The notes beneath the pieces are model-generated. The model saw only the letters and a program-made list of their open reading frames with translations, had not been told where the DNA came from and searched no databases. From Camellia lanceoleosa (taxonomy: Eukaryota; Streptophyta; Magnoliopsida; Ericales; Theaceae), in contig CM045763.1 of assembly GCA_025200525.1 (NCBI GenBank), positions 59,475,530 to 59,539,529 on the forward strand: DNA of 64,000 nucleotides, written 5' to 3'. The position numbers and the translations under genes are program-made. Positions within the stretch are counted from its first letter, which is position 1. Each line of letters starts with the position of its first letter. Positions 46,902 through 59,506 of the stretch are shown here, in pieces.

Positions 46902-48123
46902 TGTTACCCAAAAAGCAACCTAAAAGGGGGGTGAATTAGGTTTCTACAAATTAAAATTAATAATACTCCAATAAAATTAACTACTAGTATAACAAATTAT
47001 TAACAAGCATAATGATGAACTTAGCTGTAAATGATCAAGCAAAATAGCAATGAAGTATAACTAATATACAGGGTAAATCAAATAATTAATACATGAATAT
47101 TAGATAACTATAGCAGTAGTAGGAAAGTAAAGAGAATAGGGAAGAGGAGACAAATAGATTTATAGTGGTTCGGCTTCAACCAAGCCTACATCCACTCCTC
47201 AAGCTTTACTTAAGATTTTCCACTATCTTCTAGCTTCACAGGGGTGCTAGCAATCTCTTTAAAAATGGAGCAATCCTTCACCGATTTTACACAGACTTCA
47301 CAAGCCCAAACCCTTGCAAATCTTAGGTGATTCACAACCACTCTCAAGATTTCAAGAACACAGTGTTTGCAACACTTTTACAAGATGAAATGGTATTTTT
47401 GCTTTCAAAGAAAGCTTAGAATAAATATCTCTCAAAGATAGATATATAAAATGAAGTTTTGATTTTTCTGTAAATCTCACACAAGAAAGATGAGCTTAAT
47501 GCTATAAGGCTCAGTGTATAATTTTTGAGAGAGGATGTGAACAAAAATTGAAGAACATTTATCAGAGAATTTTTCAGAGAATAAATGTGAGTGATTATAG
47601 ATCAAAGAATATTTTCTAATTTTTTGTCACTTGTTTACATTAGAGGCTTTGGTATATATAATGAAACTTATAGCTGTTTAAAGCCGTTTATAGCCGTTGT
47701 ATTCATTTGAATTTATAGCCATTTATAGCCATTGTACTCCATCATTACTAATTTGAATATATTCCACTCCATCATTACAAATTTGAATATCTTCCACTTG
47801 AACCTTTTGAACCTTTTGGCCTGCTACTGTGCTGGGCTGTTTGAACCTTTGTTTTGGGTTATTTGAACTCTTGATTTAATCAAATATTAAATACATTCTA
47901 ACAACATTTGGGATAAAGCTTTAGGTGAGAAATAATGAGACAAAATAAATTTTGATTCTATTTTTCTCTTTCAAATAAATTAAAACATAAAATCATCAAA
48001 ATAAATGTTGATTCTATTTTTCTCTTTTAAATAAATCATCAAAATAAATTTTGATTTTATTTTTCTCTTTCAAATAAATTAAAAACATAATTAAATAAAT
48101 CATCAAAATAAATAAGTCTAACA
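46902..48123 (-). repeat. 5' LTR (element orientation), 1222 bp
   Basis: Matches 40731-41987 over its length with about 2-3 visible differences per 100 bases in the parts I compared and one deletion in the 'tttatagccgttg' repeat region near 47690. Flanked outside by ATACC. Confidence 0.92.
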
Positions 48124-48128
48124 ATACC

Positions 48129-49030
48129 GATTGACTTGACTAAAACCTATTGAATGTTTCTAACTTAAAAATTCAAATAACATTTTAGTTTTCTAAAAAA
48201 TCGGTTTTCAATTCGGTTTTATTGTCAACACTAAAACTGACCAATTCCTTTTTGTACCTTTAAGAAGTATTGGCGGGAAGAGGAATATCACATCACACTG
48301 TAAGAGAGGTAAGTAGGAAGTAGGTGTTGGGAAGATTGCCTTAACTTTTTGTATTCGAAATCAAAATGCCAAAATGCCCCAACGGCATGAGTGCAATTTA
48401 CACTACATACCCTTCAATATGAATAACTAGGACAACCCAAGCAGGCGCTTGTTTCGTAAAAAATACTCTAAAGGTGTCAGCAAAATAATGCAAGTACTAA
48501 TTTCTCTCTTCATTAAGTGCTCTCAATTTGCATTCTATCCTCACAGCTCTTCTCTCTCTCAAACTCATCACTATGAACCAATAATGGCTTGCATACACAT
48601 TAGACTAGTCTAGTTGTACTAGGTATATTGTAGTAATTGTAAATTTATTCCAAGTTCACTTGGTTTATTCAATTAGTCTTAAATCTGAAATGACATTCAA
48701 TTGGATAGGGCTCCTAATATAGTAACTGCCTTAATATTCATAGGCTCATCGTACCTAATTTTGGAAAACTTAATATTTCATTGAAATCATGTGGTTACCT
48801 TATGGAAATCAGATTACGGTCCTTTGTGTAATGTATCGAAACACCAGACGACACCAGGTCGTCTGCTGCAAAGTCTACTCACATTATGCCTCAAAACCTA
48901 TTCGAAGCACATAACAAAAAAATATTTGCATAGCAACTTTAGAAAACAATTCTATGTCAATATGATCTATATTTTTGTAGAAGTTGCAGTAGCTTATCAA
49001 TAAAATTCTGTTTACCGAATAGTAGGATGA
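48129..49030. other. CACTA interior between LTR element and second gene
   Basis: Sequence directly continues from 40725 once the retrotransposon and one ATACC are removed. AT-rich; no feature recognised. Confidence 0.4.
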
Positions 49031-51100
49031 TCATTTGAACCCTATAAAAGGGTTGTGAGCCGCGACACCACGTCGTTCAGATGATTGAGTTGAACTTGTT
49101 GTGCCTCCCGTGCTTTTTTTTTCTTCATCGACTTGTTTGATCAGTTGCTCTCTTTCCCTCATAATTTTCTCCCGATCTCTTTGGTGCTCCTCTTTCTCCT
49201 TCAATAGCTCTTCGTGATCTTTTTGGCGCTCCTCTTTCTCCTTCAGCAACTCCTCATGATCTCTTTGACGCTCCTCACGAAGAACCTCCAGTTCCATTCT
49301 CATTGACTCCATATGTTTATCATGTGCTCGTGCCGCACTAGAAGCTGTGGAAGAGGGTTGTGGGCCTATCCCACATCCATGCAAGTAATTTTTTTTTGCC
49401 CTGAGCACTTGCCTTGATAGTTCTTCGTGGGTTAATGGCAACCCCGCATCGGTGGCTACCACTTGTAGATTCACTATATCATCTTGTCATGGCAAAAAAA
49501 CAATAAAGTCAAGATGGCAAAAGGAATTTAAAACAACTTTACTATTTGATATGCAACACAATTGGTTTCAACATTCAATACTCACATGTAGCTCACCATA
49601 TTTGGGGTCAATCCAATCTCCCGTATTCTTGGACTAGTGTGATTTCTTATAAAATTCAGGAAAATCTATATCTCCATCCTCATTTGCCTGTTAGGTTTGA
49701 AAAAATTCCATTGACGAATTAGTACATGGTAATATTCAAAATCAAGAAGAATCAATCATCCATTACATTACTAAATTAACTTCTCACCATAAACGATATT
49801 GCTATAGGAAATGATCGCGATCCACTTGTATGATTATAGGGGAGCATACCCCTATTTGCTTTACCAACTTTACAGCATTTCTTAAAAAAAAAAAAAAGAA
49901 TTAGTGAAGAATTTTTACGTATTAACACATAAATTAATTTCAAGAATGGGGTCTCTACTTAATTTGTTACCAAGTGAGATTCGTCTTTCCAAGCAACATC
50001 AATCAGATATTTCCAGTCCTTTAAGCTCACTCCATTAGGTGGATGACTATAGGGGTCATCAACACCCTTTTCCTCAAGTTCGAGGAACTCTTGCTTTAGA
50101 TTGTACCTCTAATCCTTGTATAGCAAATATGCCTTTCTATTGATGATCTGTTGAGCTTGTTCATCATTATCAAAATCATCGCTGATAACAAACTTGTCCT
50201 ACAAACATAATAAGAGAATTAGTACATCAATTAATTTAAGCAATCACAAATAACATAATAAAGACATTATGGCGAGATGAATCTCATACTAGCACCGCTT
50301 GGACGACCGCATCTTTGGTACTTTGATCAATTTTTGTCCATGGCTTCACGCTCTGAAGAGGGCACAACTGTCTAATTTGCAATCCCAACTCATTCGTCAC
50401 TGGGGTGGCATTTCCTCCTATGATTGCGTTCAACGCCCGATTGACATAGACATGTAATTTCTCTTCTTTTTCCCTAGCTATTTTTTTTTGCACTCATTTG
50501 CCTAATGTAGGTCCTCGTACACGAGTTGACCTTGTTCGCCCTGGTACAAAAGGGGAAGGAAGTCACAAATTACAAACATTGCTAATGAAAGTGAAAAAAA
50601 AAAGGTGCTGGTTGTGGGTCCTATTAGTTTTGTTGTTGCCTACTACTGTTTGGCTGCATAAAGTCTTGGTAAATTATGCTACAACTTGGATTTCACTGCT
50701 ATCAATGCAGCTGGGGCAACATTCAATTGGCCGTTGCTGTTGTTGTAGCTGATTTGAAGCTTGTTTATTTAATATTTTCTTTGTTGTGTAAGTGTCCTTG
50801 TTATGTGTAAATTAATGTTTGTTTTTTTTCTTTGTTTTTCTTTGCCTTTATGGGGTTTTCATTGCCTTACTTTATGACTTATGCACCCCAAAAAAAAAAA
50901 ATTTAAACAACTAAGTTCAATGCTCTTACCCACGCCACCTGGTTGCGTCTCCTCAACCATTGTTTGTGTATCATCTAGTGGCTGCGTCTCATCAGAGAAC
51001 GTCAGCGGGGTGCCAATCTCCTGTGGACATGCTTCAAAGGTTGATAATACGTTGCCACTTGTTGCTCTCTTCCGCTGCCCTGTCTTGATTCCAGGAACCA
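49031..51100 (-). pseudogene. CACTA second gene (Transposase_24 type), broken
   Basis: Reading down the - strand: exon 1 50930-51100 (MVPGIKTGQRKRATSGN, donor GTAAGA); a second exon near 50500-50290 with VYVNRALNAIIGG; a third near 50198-49990 with DKFVISDDFDNDEQAQQIINR, DWKYLIDVAWKDESHLKK and CKVGKANRGMLPYNHTSGS; a fourth near 49690-49590 (DIDFPEFYKKSH, stop, SKNTGDWIDPKYGEL); and the last 49474-49031 with LPLTHEELSRQVL and a long coiled coil of repeated RQ(R/K)DHEELLKEKEE units. This order is the plant Transposase_24 domain. In-frame stops occur near 50505, 50110 and 49635, the last replacing the conserved Trp in 'THWSK'. In En/Spm the equivalent product binds subterminal repeats. Confidence 0.82.
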
Positions 51101-52627
51101 TGGTACCTACATTAAGTAACAAACATAGATGAATAATAAACGTCACATACATTAGTAGTGTAATTGCTGCAATTGCTTATAATGTTTAGTAGAGCCTCTG
51201 TGTTCAATAACATAACATTGAAAATAATAACACTAGTAAATTGCATATACTTTTGCATTCTAATAACCAACCAAATTATTGAACCATCCACGTCTCCAAG
51301 CAACACAAAATGTTTTAGTAGATCAGTTTCCTCAACAAAAAAAAAAAAAAAAAAAAAAAAATCGTGCTTTCACATTTCAAAAACCAGCAAGATTCATAGA
51401 AAGATTCAACAAATTCATAGAAAGGCTATGAGAATCTGAAACCAGCAAGATTCAATAAATTCGACATATTAATTTGTGCTTTCTCATTTCTCAAAATGTT
51501 TTGTCAATTTGAAAAAAAAATAATCTTAAGCTAATTATGATTCCCACATATTAAAAGAATGGTTATTAAAAGGAAATCCTACAGCGATTAGCACAGATTA
51601 GTCACACATAGTCAGATTAGCACAGATTAGCACAAATAGTCATAACAATCTCATAGCGGCACCCAAAAAACAGGGCCTAAGCATTTAAAATAACCAACAC
51701 AAAAACAACAAAATAGCAGCACCTAAGCGTAGCAGTCAAGCATGAATACAAACAGATTAACAACCAACATAACATGAATAACAACCAAACAGTAGCACAC
51801 AAAACAACAAAACAAGGCCTCAACAGAGCAGCATGAATACATTTAAGCAACCAACACAACATCCCAACTCAGCCAATCAACCATCCTACCATTACCTAGC
51901 ACCTAAGCATAGTAGTCAAGTATCAAGCAACCAAAGTGGAAAAAAACAACAGCAAACTTTCTAGGTCAGCAACTAGAGACAAAGCAGATGAGTAAATTTG
52001 CCACAGATTCTGGGAAAATCTGCCAAATAGCACAACAGACTGAATGGAAAATCTGACTTGAGTATGAATTTGATTTTTAATTTTTTACCAAAGTTCATAG
52101 AAATCGTAGAGGAAATTAATTACAAGGGTATTAAATTCATAGAATATGAATGTACTTGGGAAATTGGGGTCCGAAGAAGAAGAAGAAGAAGAAGAAGAAG
52201 AAGAAGAAGAAGAAACAAGACATAATTAGTCTACTCACATTTAAAGCTAATTTACTGAAGAACCAAGAGTGGGCATGAAATTCAAATTACTAGGTTCATC
52301 AATTTAAGAGGTTGAACATTGCACAAAATTAAAGAATTGTACATAAGATCTGACAACGTAATACAAGAAGAACAAACACCATATTCTTAATTGCCCTAAT
52401 TACATCAACAAAACAAGCCAGACAAAGAAACAAAGAAACAATCTACTTAGAGAACACATAAAGTAATTTTACAACAAAGTGAGTTAAAACTCTAGGTTCG
52501 TATCTGTATCAAAATCATTTTCTATCTCATCTTCTTCTTCATCATCACCCGCGATTGTTAGTTTATCATCGTCATCACAGATGAAAGCATCATTCATAAC
52601 ACCCTCGGGTTGTACACGCTTATTGGA
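51101..52627. other. CACTA interior between its two genes, with (GAA)n
   Basis: No gene seen. Contains a 20-odd base A run near 51340-51360, repeated 'cacagattag' phrases near 51590-51640, and a perfect (GAA)n run of 42 bases at 52173-52214. Confidence 0.55.
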
Positions 52628-55245
52628 CTAAGAAACTTCCATTGAAATAATTTCAGGTTCAATGTCATCTTGACACAAAACAACATCATCATCAATAGGC
52701 TCAGTTGGTACAACAGTAATGGTTTCATCTTCTTGCAACACTTCATCAAATTCTGGCACATCCCAAATTCGTTGATGTTGAAACTTTTCTACGACTCGCC
52801 AATTCAGCCTTAATTTCGTATCATGAACATAGAAAACTTGTTGAACTTGGCTTGGGAACACAAACGAGTCATCTTTATACCATCGACTTCTTACATCAAC
52901 AGTTGTCACATGTGGTTCGACACGCAAAGTTTGACTACTACCCGTGTTATACCATTCACATTGGAACAAAACAACCTGATGTCCAAACCAATAGGAAACA
53001 TCCATTGATATTGCATAGGCCTTCCAAGCATAGCCTCGTAAGGAAAATGAATTTCCAAGTGGACCATGACATCAAAAAAAGCAGGAGGAAAAATCTTCTC
53101 AAGCTTACAAAGTATAAGTACAATTTGTTCTTGCAATTTCTCCAAATCAGTCACCCTCAATGTCTTTGTGCACAACTGCTTGGAAAAAGTTCCCAACTCA
53201 AACAATGTGGTCCCAATCTCGGTAGAAAGGTATCCTCGCATCCCAATGGGAAGAAGTTGTTGTAGAAGGACATAACAGTCATGACTCTTGAGGCTAACTA
53301 ACTTACCACCATTCGCGGTGACACAATTGGATACATTTTCTGCATAGCCATCAGGATACTTAATCGATTTCAAGAAATCAAAAGACCCTTGTCTCTTTGT
53401 CGGGGACAATGTGTACAATGCCAGAGGCTTCTCGAAAGAGCCATTCGCATGCCTTATCAAGTGTAACTCCTTTTGTATTCGCATGTCCTTTAAATCCAAA
53501 CGTGCTTTGTCCGTGTCCTTGTTCTTGCCATCTATGCTCAATAGTGTCCCAAGTAGATTGTCACATATATTCTTCTCTATGTGCATGACATCAAGGTTAT
53601 GTTGAAGCTTAAGTGTTTTCCAATAAGGTTGGTCGAACAAAATGCTTCTTTTTGTCCAGTTCGGAGTTGGATTTTCAGTCTTTTGTCTTTTTTGGTTGGT
53701 TGGATGCTTTCCACACGGCCTGTACCTTCCCAAATTAATTTGCACTAGTATTTGTTCTCCCGATAACTCCACAGGTTTGGACCGATTCTCAATTTCATCG
53801 TTGAATAGCTTATTTCTTCGCCAATTATGGTTCTCAGGTAAGGACCGTCGAGCACCCATATACCCTATCTTACTTTGCAAACTCTGAGATGATGCATCCA
53901 TGTTACAATTAGGGCAGGCCAAGTAACCTTTTGTACTTCAACCAGACAAGGAAACATATGCAGGGAAGTCATTGATGGTCCACATGACTGCTGCATGCAT
54001 TGTAAATATTTGGTAGTTTAAGGCATCATATGTTTGCACACCATGCTCCCACAGATTATTTAACTCTTCTACTAATGGCTACAAATAAACATCGATGTCT
54101 CTTCCAGGTGCGGATCGTCCGGGAATAAGCAACGACATCATGACAAATGGATCTTTCATACACTTCTATGGAGGTAGATTGTAAGGCATTAAGATTACGG
54201 GTCACATGCTGTACAATGTACTCATATTTCTGAATGGATTGAAACCATCCATGGCAAGCCCTAGCCTTACATTCCGAGGATCCGTAGAGAACGTAGAATG
54301 CAGCCTATCAAAGTCCTTCCATGCCTCACCATCAGCTGGATGTCGTAATACTCCATCATCCACACGCTTATTTTTGTGCCATCTCATATATGCGGCTGTT
54401 TTTTTCGACATGTACAATCTCTTCAACGTCGGTGTCAAAGGAAAGTACCTCAGTATTTTGTGTGGAATTTTTTTACCCGTCTTGTCATTTAACTTGTATC
54501 TAGACTCCGTACATGTAAGGCAATTCTTCAATGTGGCGTTGTCCTTCCAAAATAAAGTACAATCATTCTTGCATGCATGAATGGCCTCATATCCTACACC
54601 CAATTCACATAAAAACTTTTTCGCTTCATAAAGGGTCCATGGAACAGTTTTATCACACTTTGGTAGAATGTCTTTGAAAACTTGCATAACCATATCGAAA
54701 GATTTGTTGCTCCATTTATTGTACACCTTCACGTGAAGCATCTTAATTACGAAGGACAAGATGGAGAACTTTTCACACTCTGGATATACTTTGCATTGAG
54801 CATCATCGAACAACTTCATGAATTTCAACAAATTGTGCCTCTCTGAACTAGTACGTTTTTCGTCAATATGATCATCCATAAGACCACTCATGTAAATCTC
54901 TTCTAACATGGTAGGAAGTTCACCCACATTTTCGTGATTGGTTGTCATTCCAGCTCCGTTGCTTTCAGTATTATTGTTTCGCGTGGTAGGATGAGCACGA
55001 AACACGGGAACATGTTCCCTGTTGTGCACCCAAGTTCGATAAGAACATGCAATTCCTCTTTGAATCAAGTGCAACCGTACAACGTGTCGACTAAATTTTG
55101 TGCCATTCAAGCAATCAATGCAAGAACAATGGATTTCATCCTACAGCCCTAAATTCTTTGTAGCGAACTCAATAAATGATTGAACACCTTCTAGATACTC
55201 TTTACTTTTCAGCCTATCTTTTATCATCATCCAACTCTTGTCCAT
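52628..55245 (-). pseudogene. CACTA TNP2-type transposase, broken
   Basis: Starts at 55245 (MDKSWMMIKDRLKSKEYLEG, the transposase-associated domain), then the Transposase_21 domain (LPTMLEEIYMSGLMDDH, KTVPWTLYEAKKFLCELG, YFPLTPTLKRLYMSKKTA, DPRNVRLGLAMDGFNPF), continuing after stops with DPFVMMSLLIPGRSAPGRDI and TYDALNYQIFTMHAAVMWTI. DUF4218 (NVSNCVTANGGKLVSLKSHD, CYVLLQQLLPIGMRGYL) and DUF4216 (VSYWFGHQVVLFQCEWYNTG, DVRSRWYKDDSFVFPSQVQQ) follow. Five in-frame stops lie at 55141, 54202, 54166, 54079 and 53938. Near 53000 the middle of DUF4218 is fused out of frame to the middle of DUF4216, so an internal piece is missing. Clearly inactive. Confidence 0.92.
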
Positions 55246-57950
55246 TATTGGAACAGTACACATCAAGCAAAGATGAACATGGGAATGGAAAACATATGGA
55301 AAAATATTCTGTAATGGAAGAGAGCTTAAGTAAGTTTAGGAGTTCAATTATCATTGCTTTTTGAAGTAAACAAAATAGTAATAACAGATCGGGATATTTT
55401 TCCTATTTGTCAATTGTATATAGTTGGCTAATTTGACTAGTAACTTGGCATGTATTCATACGCAAATGTGACATACATGAACAATTCCATGTGAAGTCAT
55501 CTTAGAGGGAGACATATAATTGTAACCCTCAGAAAGGGAAATTAAATTTGATATTCAATATAGATTGGACTTGAATAGATCTCAGCAAATACATTTTGTA
55601 AACATAAATTTTATGAAAATCAGATGTGTAAAACAAAAGTAATGAAATTTTAAAGTTTTGAATCATTGAAAAAAATAAAGTAATTGCTTTATACATTAAT
55701 TTCGTTGTTATGCACAAATCACAAAGAACAAAGACCCAAAAAAAAAAATTTAGTCTGACTCCCATTGAAGATGCAATCAGCAGATGCTCTTTTCCATATG
55801 TGAAACTAACACCTCCAAATATTAGTGTATTCAATACTATTTTTATGCATTATTCACAAATAATAGTGTATTCAAGACTGTTTTATGCATTACCCACTAG
55901 TTGTAGTGTATTCAATACTCTTTTAGACAAAGTACAAGTTCATGTGAGTATAGTGTAGTAGATGACCATTGGCTATTTGCTGCTTGCATATTAGGGTCTA
56001 AAGCTGTGAAAAAAATATATAATATTTTTTAGTTAGTTGATGTTTACGTGTTTTGAAGGTAGCTCGAAGATGTTAGCTTGTTGAAAGGGTCTAATTTTGT
56101 GCATAATTTGTCAATGGACTATGATTTGGGATATTTTTTCTTCACTAGAGAAGAGTGTTAATCAAGTTGACAACAATTATGTTTAAACCAATTATATTTT
56201 GTATTGTTCATATACTAAAAAAGTGTGTGAACAAATTTATTTTCATATTACAAAATATTTAATTTAATTACATGCATTGATTGTTCCTTCTAAGTAGTAT
56301 TCCAAATATATACCCTTAATATGATTCTTGGATTCTATATTAATTAATAGAGGCATTTGCCAGTCTTGGTGCAATATTAATTTATATTTAACAAACATTT
56401 TACTAATTTCTATATATTTTTTCCAATCAGTAGAAAAATCATTATAAATATGAAAAATATTATATGAAACAGACTATTAACTTAAAATAGTTAAAAAGTC
56501 AACAAATTCTAATAATCAATTACTAAAATCCAAAATTCAAACCCAACAACTACTACTAATTACATTCTACATTTGGTCTAGAATGTTCGAATGTCATATA
56601 TTTACATAGATTACCACCCCTTTATGAGTTCTCTACTTTCTGATGGCTTTTGTGTTCTTACAGTAAGGGCATTTTGGTCTACACCAGATATGGCTTAAGC
56701 CTATTGAGGGTCTAGACAAAAAAAAAAAAAATCTAGTTAGGACACTATAATTTTTTTATAATGTAGTTTTACTTTTTTGATGATATAATTTTTATTTAAA
56801 ATTTATAACATATCTAACCTTCACAATCAAAATAATTCTGATGAAGAGGCATTTTTTTCTGTCTTGATTGAAAGAAGTAAAGCGGTGTAGTGTAGGATGG
56901 GACTTTTTTGTATCCAATGAAAGCATGTTTGCCCTCTTTCTAATTTGTCACAACTGTTTTAGATTAATGATAAAGTGTCTTGTTTGATAATTTAAGATTT
57001 AACCATTTTCATATATTTATAGAGATATATAAAATCAAACAAATTAAGGAAATTAATTTCCCCAATAAGTGCCTTAAAAACACCTACAATGGAGAATACT
57101 TTCTTGTTTGATTTTCATTCTCAACCAGGACATCAAATTTAATCAACTAATAAATTATTTTTTCTATTCCTCTAAATTAGTGTGTTTGATTACATTCAAA
57201 ACATCTGTTGTTCTAAATGGTGGGAACAACATAAATAGGAATTTAATCATCAGAGCAAACCAAAAAAAAAAATTTATAAGCAAAGTATATTGAAATTTTT
57301 TTTCAAAGAAAGGTACCTTAGATCTCCAAAAAGCACACTAGAAGGGGAAATGGAATGTCACTTTAAGCTCCTTGGCTTACTTAGATTGCAGAGACTTTCT
57401 CCTTGTGGTCTCAAGTCCTCTCACTAACACACAAAACAAGCTAAAACATTAATTACATTTCTCCACCTATGCATGCATATATATATATATATATAGGGTT
57501 AGTTTGGAATATTCTTGAAATAGAGGCACATTGGGTCATATAGTTCAACAATCCAAAATCCACAATTCAAAATTTCAACCAAACCCATTCACGAAATCAG
57601 AAAAAGTCCTAAAAAACCCTTTCGGAAATCAACAGAAAATGAAAGAAAAAAAAAACATATCAAAACCCTACAGAAATCGTAAGACACGGGGAAGGGAGAG
57701 ACAGCGAGAAAGAGATACACAGGGACAGACCCAGATCAACAGAGAGGGAGAGAGACGAGAGACAAATACCTGTAATCAGTGGTGGTGCCGATTTGTAGTG
57801 GTCGTGGTGGCGAGGGCCGGTGGCGAGCAATGGTGATGATCGGCGGTGAGGTTTGGTATTGACTGCTTTGTATGTTGGTGTGTGAGACATAACAGAACAA
57901 AAATGTGTTTCTGTCTAAGTGGATACTAGGTGCCAATATTAATGAGTTTC
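55246..57950. other. CACTA 5' region upstream of the transposase
   Basis: AT-rich, except 57660-57890 where a purine-rich tract (seen from the - strand as CT-rich) and GC-rich sequence occur, with a possible donor 'ATTACAG|GTATTT' on the - strand near 57770. That arrangement fits an untranslated first exon of the CACTA genes. A three-fold repeat of 'tagtgtattcaatact' occurs at about 55823-55925. Confidence 0.45.
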
Positions 57951-57954
57951 CCTT

Positions 57955-58390
57955 CTAAAAAAATTTTGAAGCTTTAGCGACTAAATATTTATTTGTTGCC
58001 AAATCTCCTTAACAGCGACTAACCATTAGTCGCCAAATGTAACATTTTTGGCTACTAATGTTTAATTTCGTGGGCAATGTTTAATATACAACAACTAAAT
58101 TAGTTTTGGTCGTAAAAAATTCATCAAAATATGTCCATTTTTTAGCGACTAAATGTTTTTTGTCGCCAAATGTTATTATGCGGCAACTAAATGAAAATTT
58201 AGTAGCTAAAATGGTAACAAACAGCGACTAAAACTAATTTTGGTCGCCAATAATACTATATGGCGACCAAAATAATGTAGTAGCTAAAAAGATGCAATCA
58301 ATGCCGCCTAAATTAGAATTTTAGTCGCCCAATATGCTATTTTTGGTGACTAAAATTGTTTTAGTCACCAATTTTAGTCGCCAAATGTAC
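57955..58390. repeat. right subterminal repeats of the CACTA element
   Basis: About fourteen copies of 'agcgactaaat' / 'tttggtcgcca' in both orientations, the same motif as at 36290-36970. They extend to within 20 bases of the terminus and therefore into the proximal upstream region of ALDH copy B. Confidence 0.88.
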
Positions 58391-58499
58391 AACTTGTTGT
58401 AGTGACATAATAAGACAAGAAGCTATACATATATATTTGGTGTGAGCTTAACCAGAAGACAAAGAAGCACACACTTGAGAGAGAGAGACAGAGAGAGAA

Positions 58500-58599
58500 A
58501 TGGCAGATGAAAGCAATGGATCAGAGACTTTTGTTAAGATTCCAGAAATAAAGTTCACGAAGCTCTTCATCAATGGAGATTTCGTGGATTCCATTTCAG
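58500..58599 (+). CDS. ALDH2C4-like: ALDH2C copy B, exon 1 (rest beyond the window)
   Basis: 100 bases encoding MADESNGSETFVKIPEIKFT then KLFINGDFVDSIS, differing from copy A by an in-frame loss of one Ser codon and a few substitutions (N to D, S to T). The donor CAG|GTTTTT and the first ~90 bases of the intron match copy A. The leader ('gtgtgagcttaacc', 'gaagacaaagaagcacac', short GA run) also matches. Only 95 bases separate the ATG from the CACTA terminus. No exon 2 is visible up to 64000, which is plausible as intron 1 of copy A is 7.8 kb. Whether the rest of the gene exists cannot be seen. Confidence 0.85.
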
Positions 58600-59506
58600 G
58601 TTTTTTCTTTTACATGCTTGCTTTCATTTCATGTTCTTTTCTAGATCTTCCTTCTTTGTATATGTACAGGCGCGAATCCAGCTTGTAGTTGATGGGGTCC
58701 CCTCCCCCCAATCCACTTCTCAAACACTCTTCAAAAAAATTTATTTATATTATTAATGTTTTATCTAACATAATTTAACCTCGTTAAAATTTTAAGGCAC
58801 CTCATCGTATAGTTTGACATTATTAATAATTAAATTATTATGCAAATGCAGTAGTTCTAAAAAATAAAATCTCATCAAATGCAATCGTAAACGTTTATAT
58901 ATATATATATATATATATATTTTGTTAAAATAAGAGCATAATATTTTTGCAAATTATTCTATTTAAAATTTGAGAAGTTTAAGATATCATTTGAGATTTG
59001 TCTTTTAAAATAATTTTTTAGTTTTTTTTGGTTGTATTTGATAATTACTTTTTTTAGTTGTATGGAAAGACGTACTGACTAGTATGTATGACTTATTTTT
59101 TTTTAGTAGCTTTTGGTTTTTGTTTTTGAATTGTTTTTTTAATTCCTCTTTGGGATTTTTTTTTTTGTAATAAACTTTTTGCTTTTTCTAGTCTAAAAAA
59201 GTCAAGTTTTCAAACAAGGGCCAAGTATTGTTTAGTTTAATTTTTTATTTTATTTTATTATTTTTTAAAAGAATTTGTGGAACTTGTGCATGGTGACCTT
59301 ATCGCTAAAAAATTTTAGAATCACCACTGTATTTATAACTTTTTTTTTTTGGTTACCTTTTGAGTGCTTTTGATCACTACTATGCTTTGATTTTTTTAAT
59401 TGTAAAAAAGCGTTAGTATGTAAATGATAGGGTTGCACATGATTTGGATGGTTCGTTAACGAAGATCGATCTATTATTTACGGTTTCATCAAATTTGATG
59501 AAATAT
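58600..59506. other. start of intron 1 of copy B
   Basis: Alignable with copy A for roughly the first 90 bases, then unrelated AT-rich sequence including a (TA)n run at about 58897-58920 and T-rich tracts. No exon seen. Confidence 0.5.

Larger units (their letters stand above)
40731..48123 (-). mobile_element. gag-only LTR retrotransposon nested in the CACTA element
   Basis: Two LTRs (40731-41987 and 46902-48123) begin TGTTACCC and end GTCTAACA on the + strand and are flanked by ATACC (40726-40730 and 48124-48128). The primer-binding site and polypurine tract place the element on the - strand. A decayed copia-type gag is adjacent to the 5' LTR; no protease, integrase, reverse transcriptase or RNase H is seen in the ~3.5 kb that follow, so it depended on a partner element. 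LTRs differ by scattered, mostly transition changes and one ~35-bp indel. Confidence 0.92.
36281..58404 (-). mobile_element. CACTA (En/Spm) transposon, 22.1 kb, ACA target duplication
   Basis: Left end CACTACAAGAAAATACAC and right end complement CACTACAACAAGTTGTAC are flanked by ACA on both sides (36278-36280 and 58405-58407). Both ends are followed by many copies, direct and inverted, of TTTTGGCGACTAAA / TTTAGTCGCCAAAA. Inside are two CACTA genes on the - strand (TNP2-type transposase; Transposase_24-type second gene), a 161-bp satellite and a nested LTR retrotransposon. All coding parts are decayed, so it is non-autonomous now. Its right end is 95 bases from the ATG of ALDH copy B. Confidence 0.92.

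Noticed and set aside
50498..50752. 84-residue frame with hydrophobic stretch on the + strand
   Set aside because: Lies in the intron of the CACTA second gene on the opposite strand; no start context or homology.
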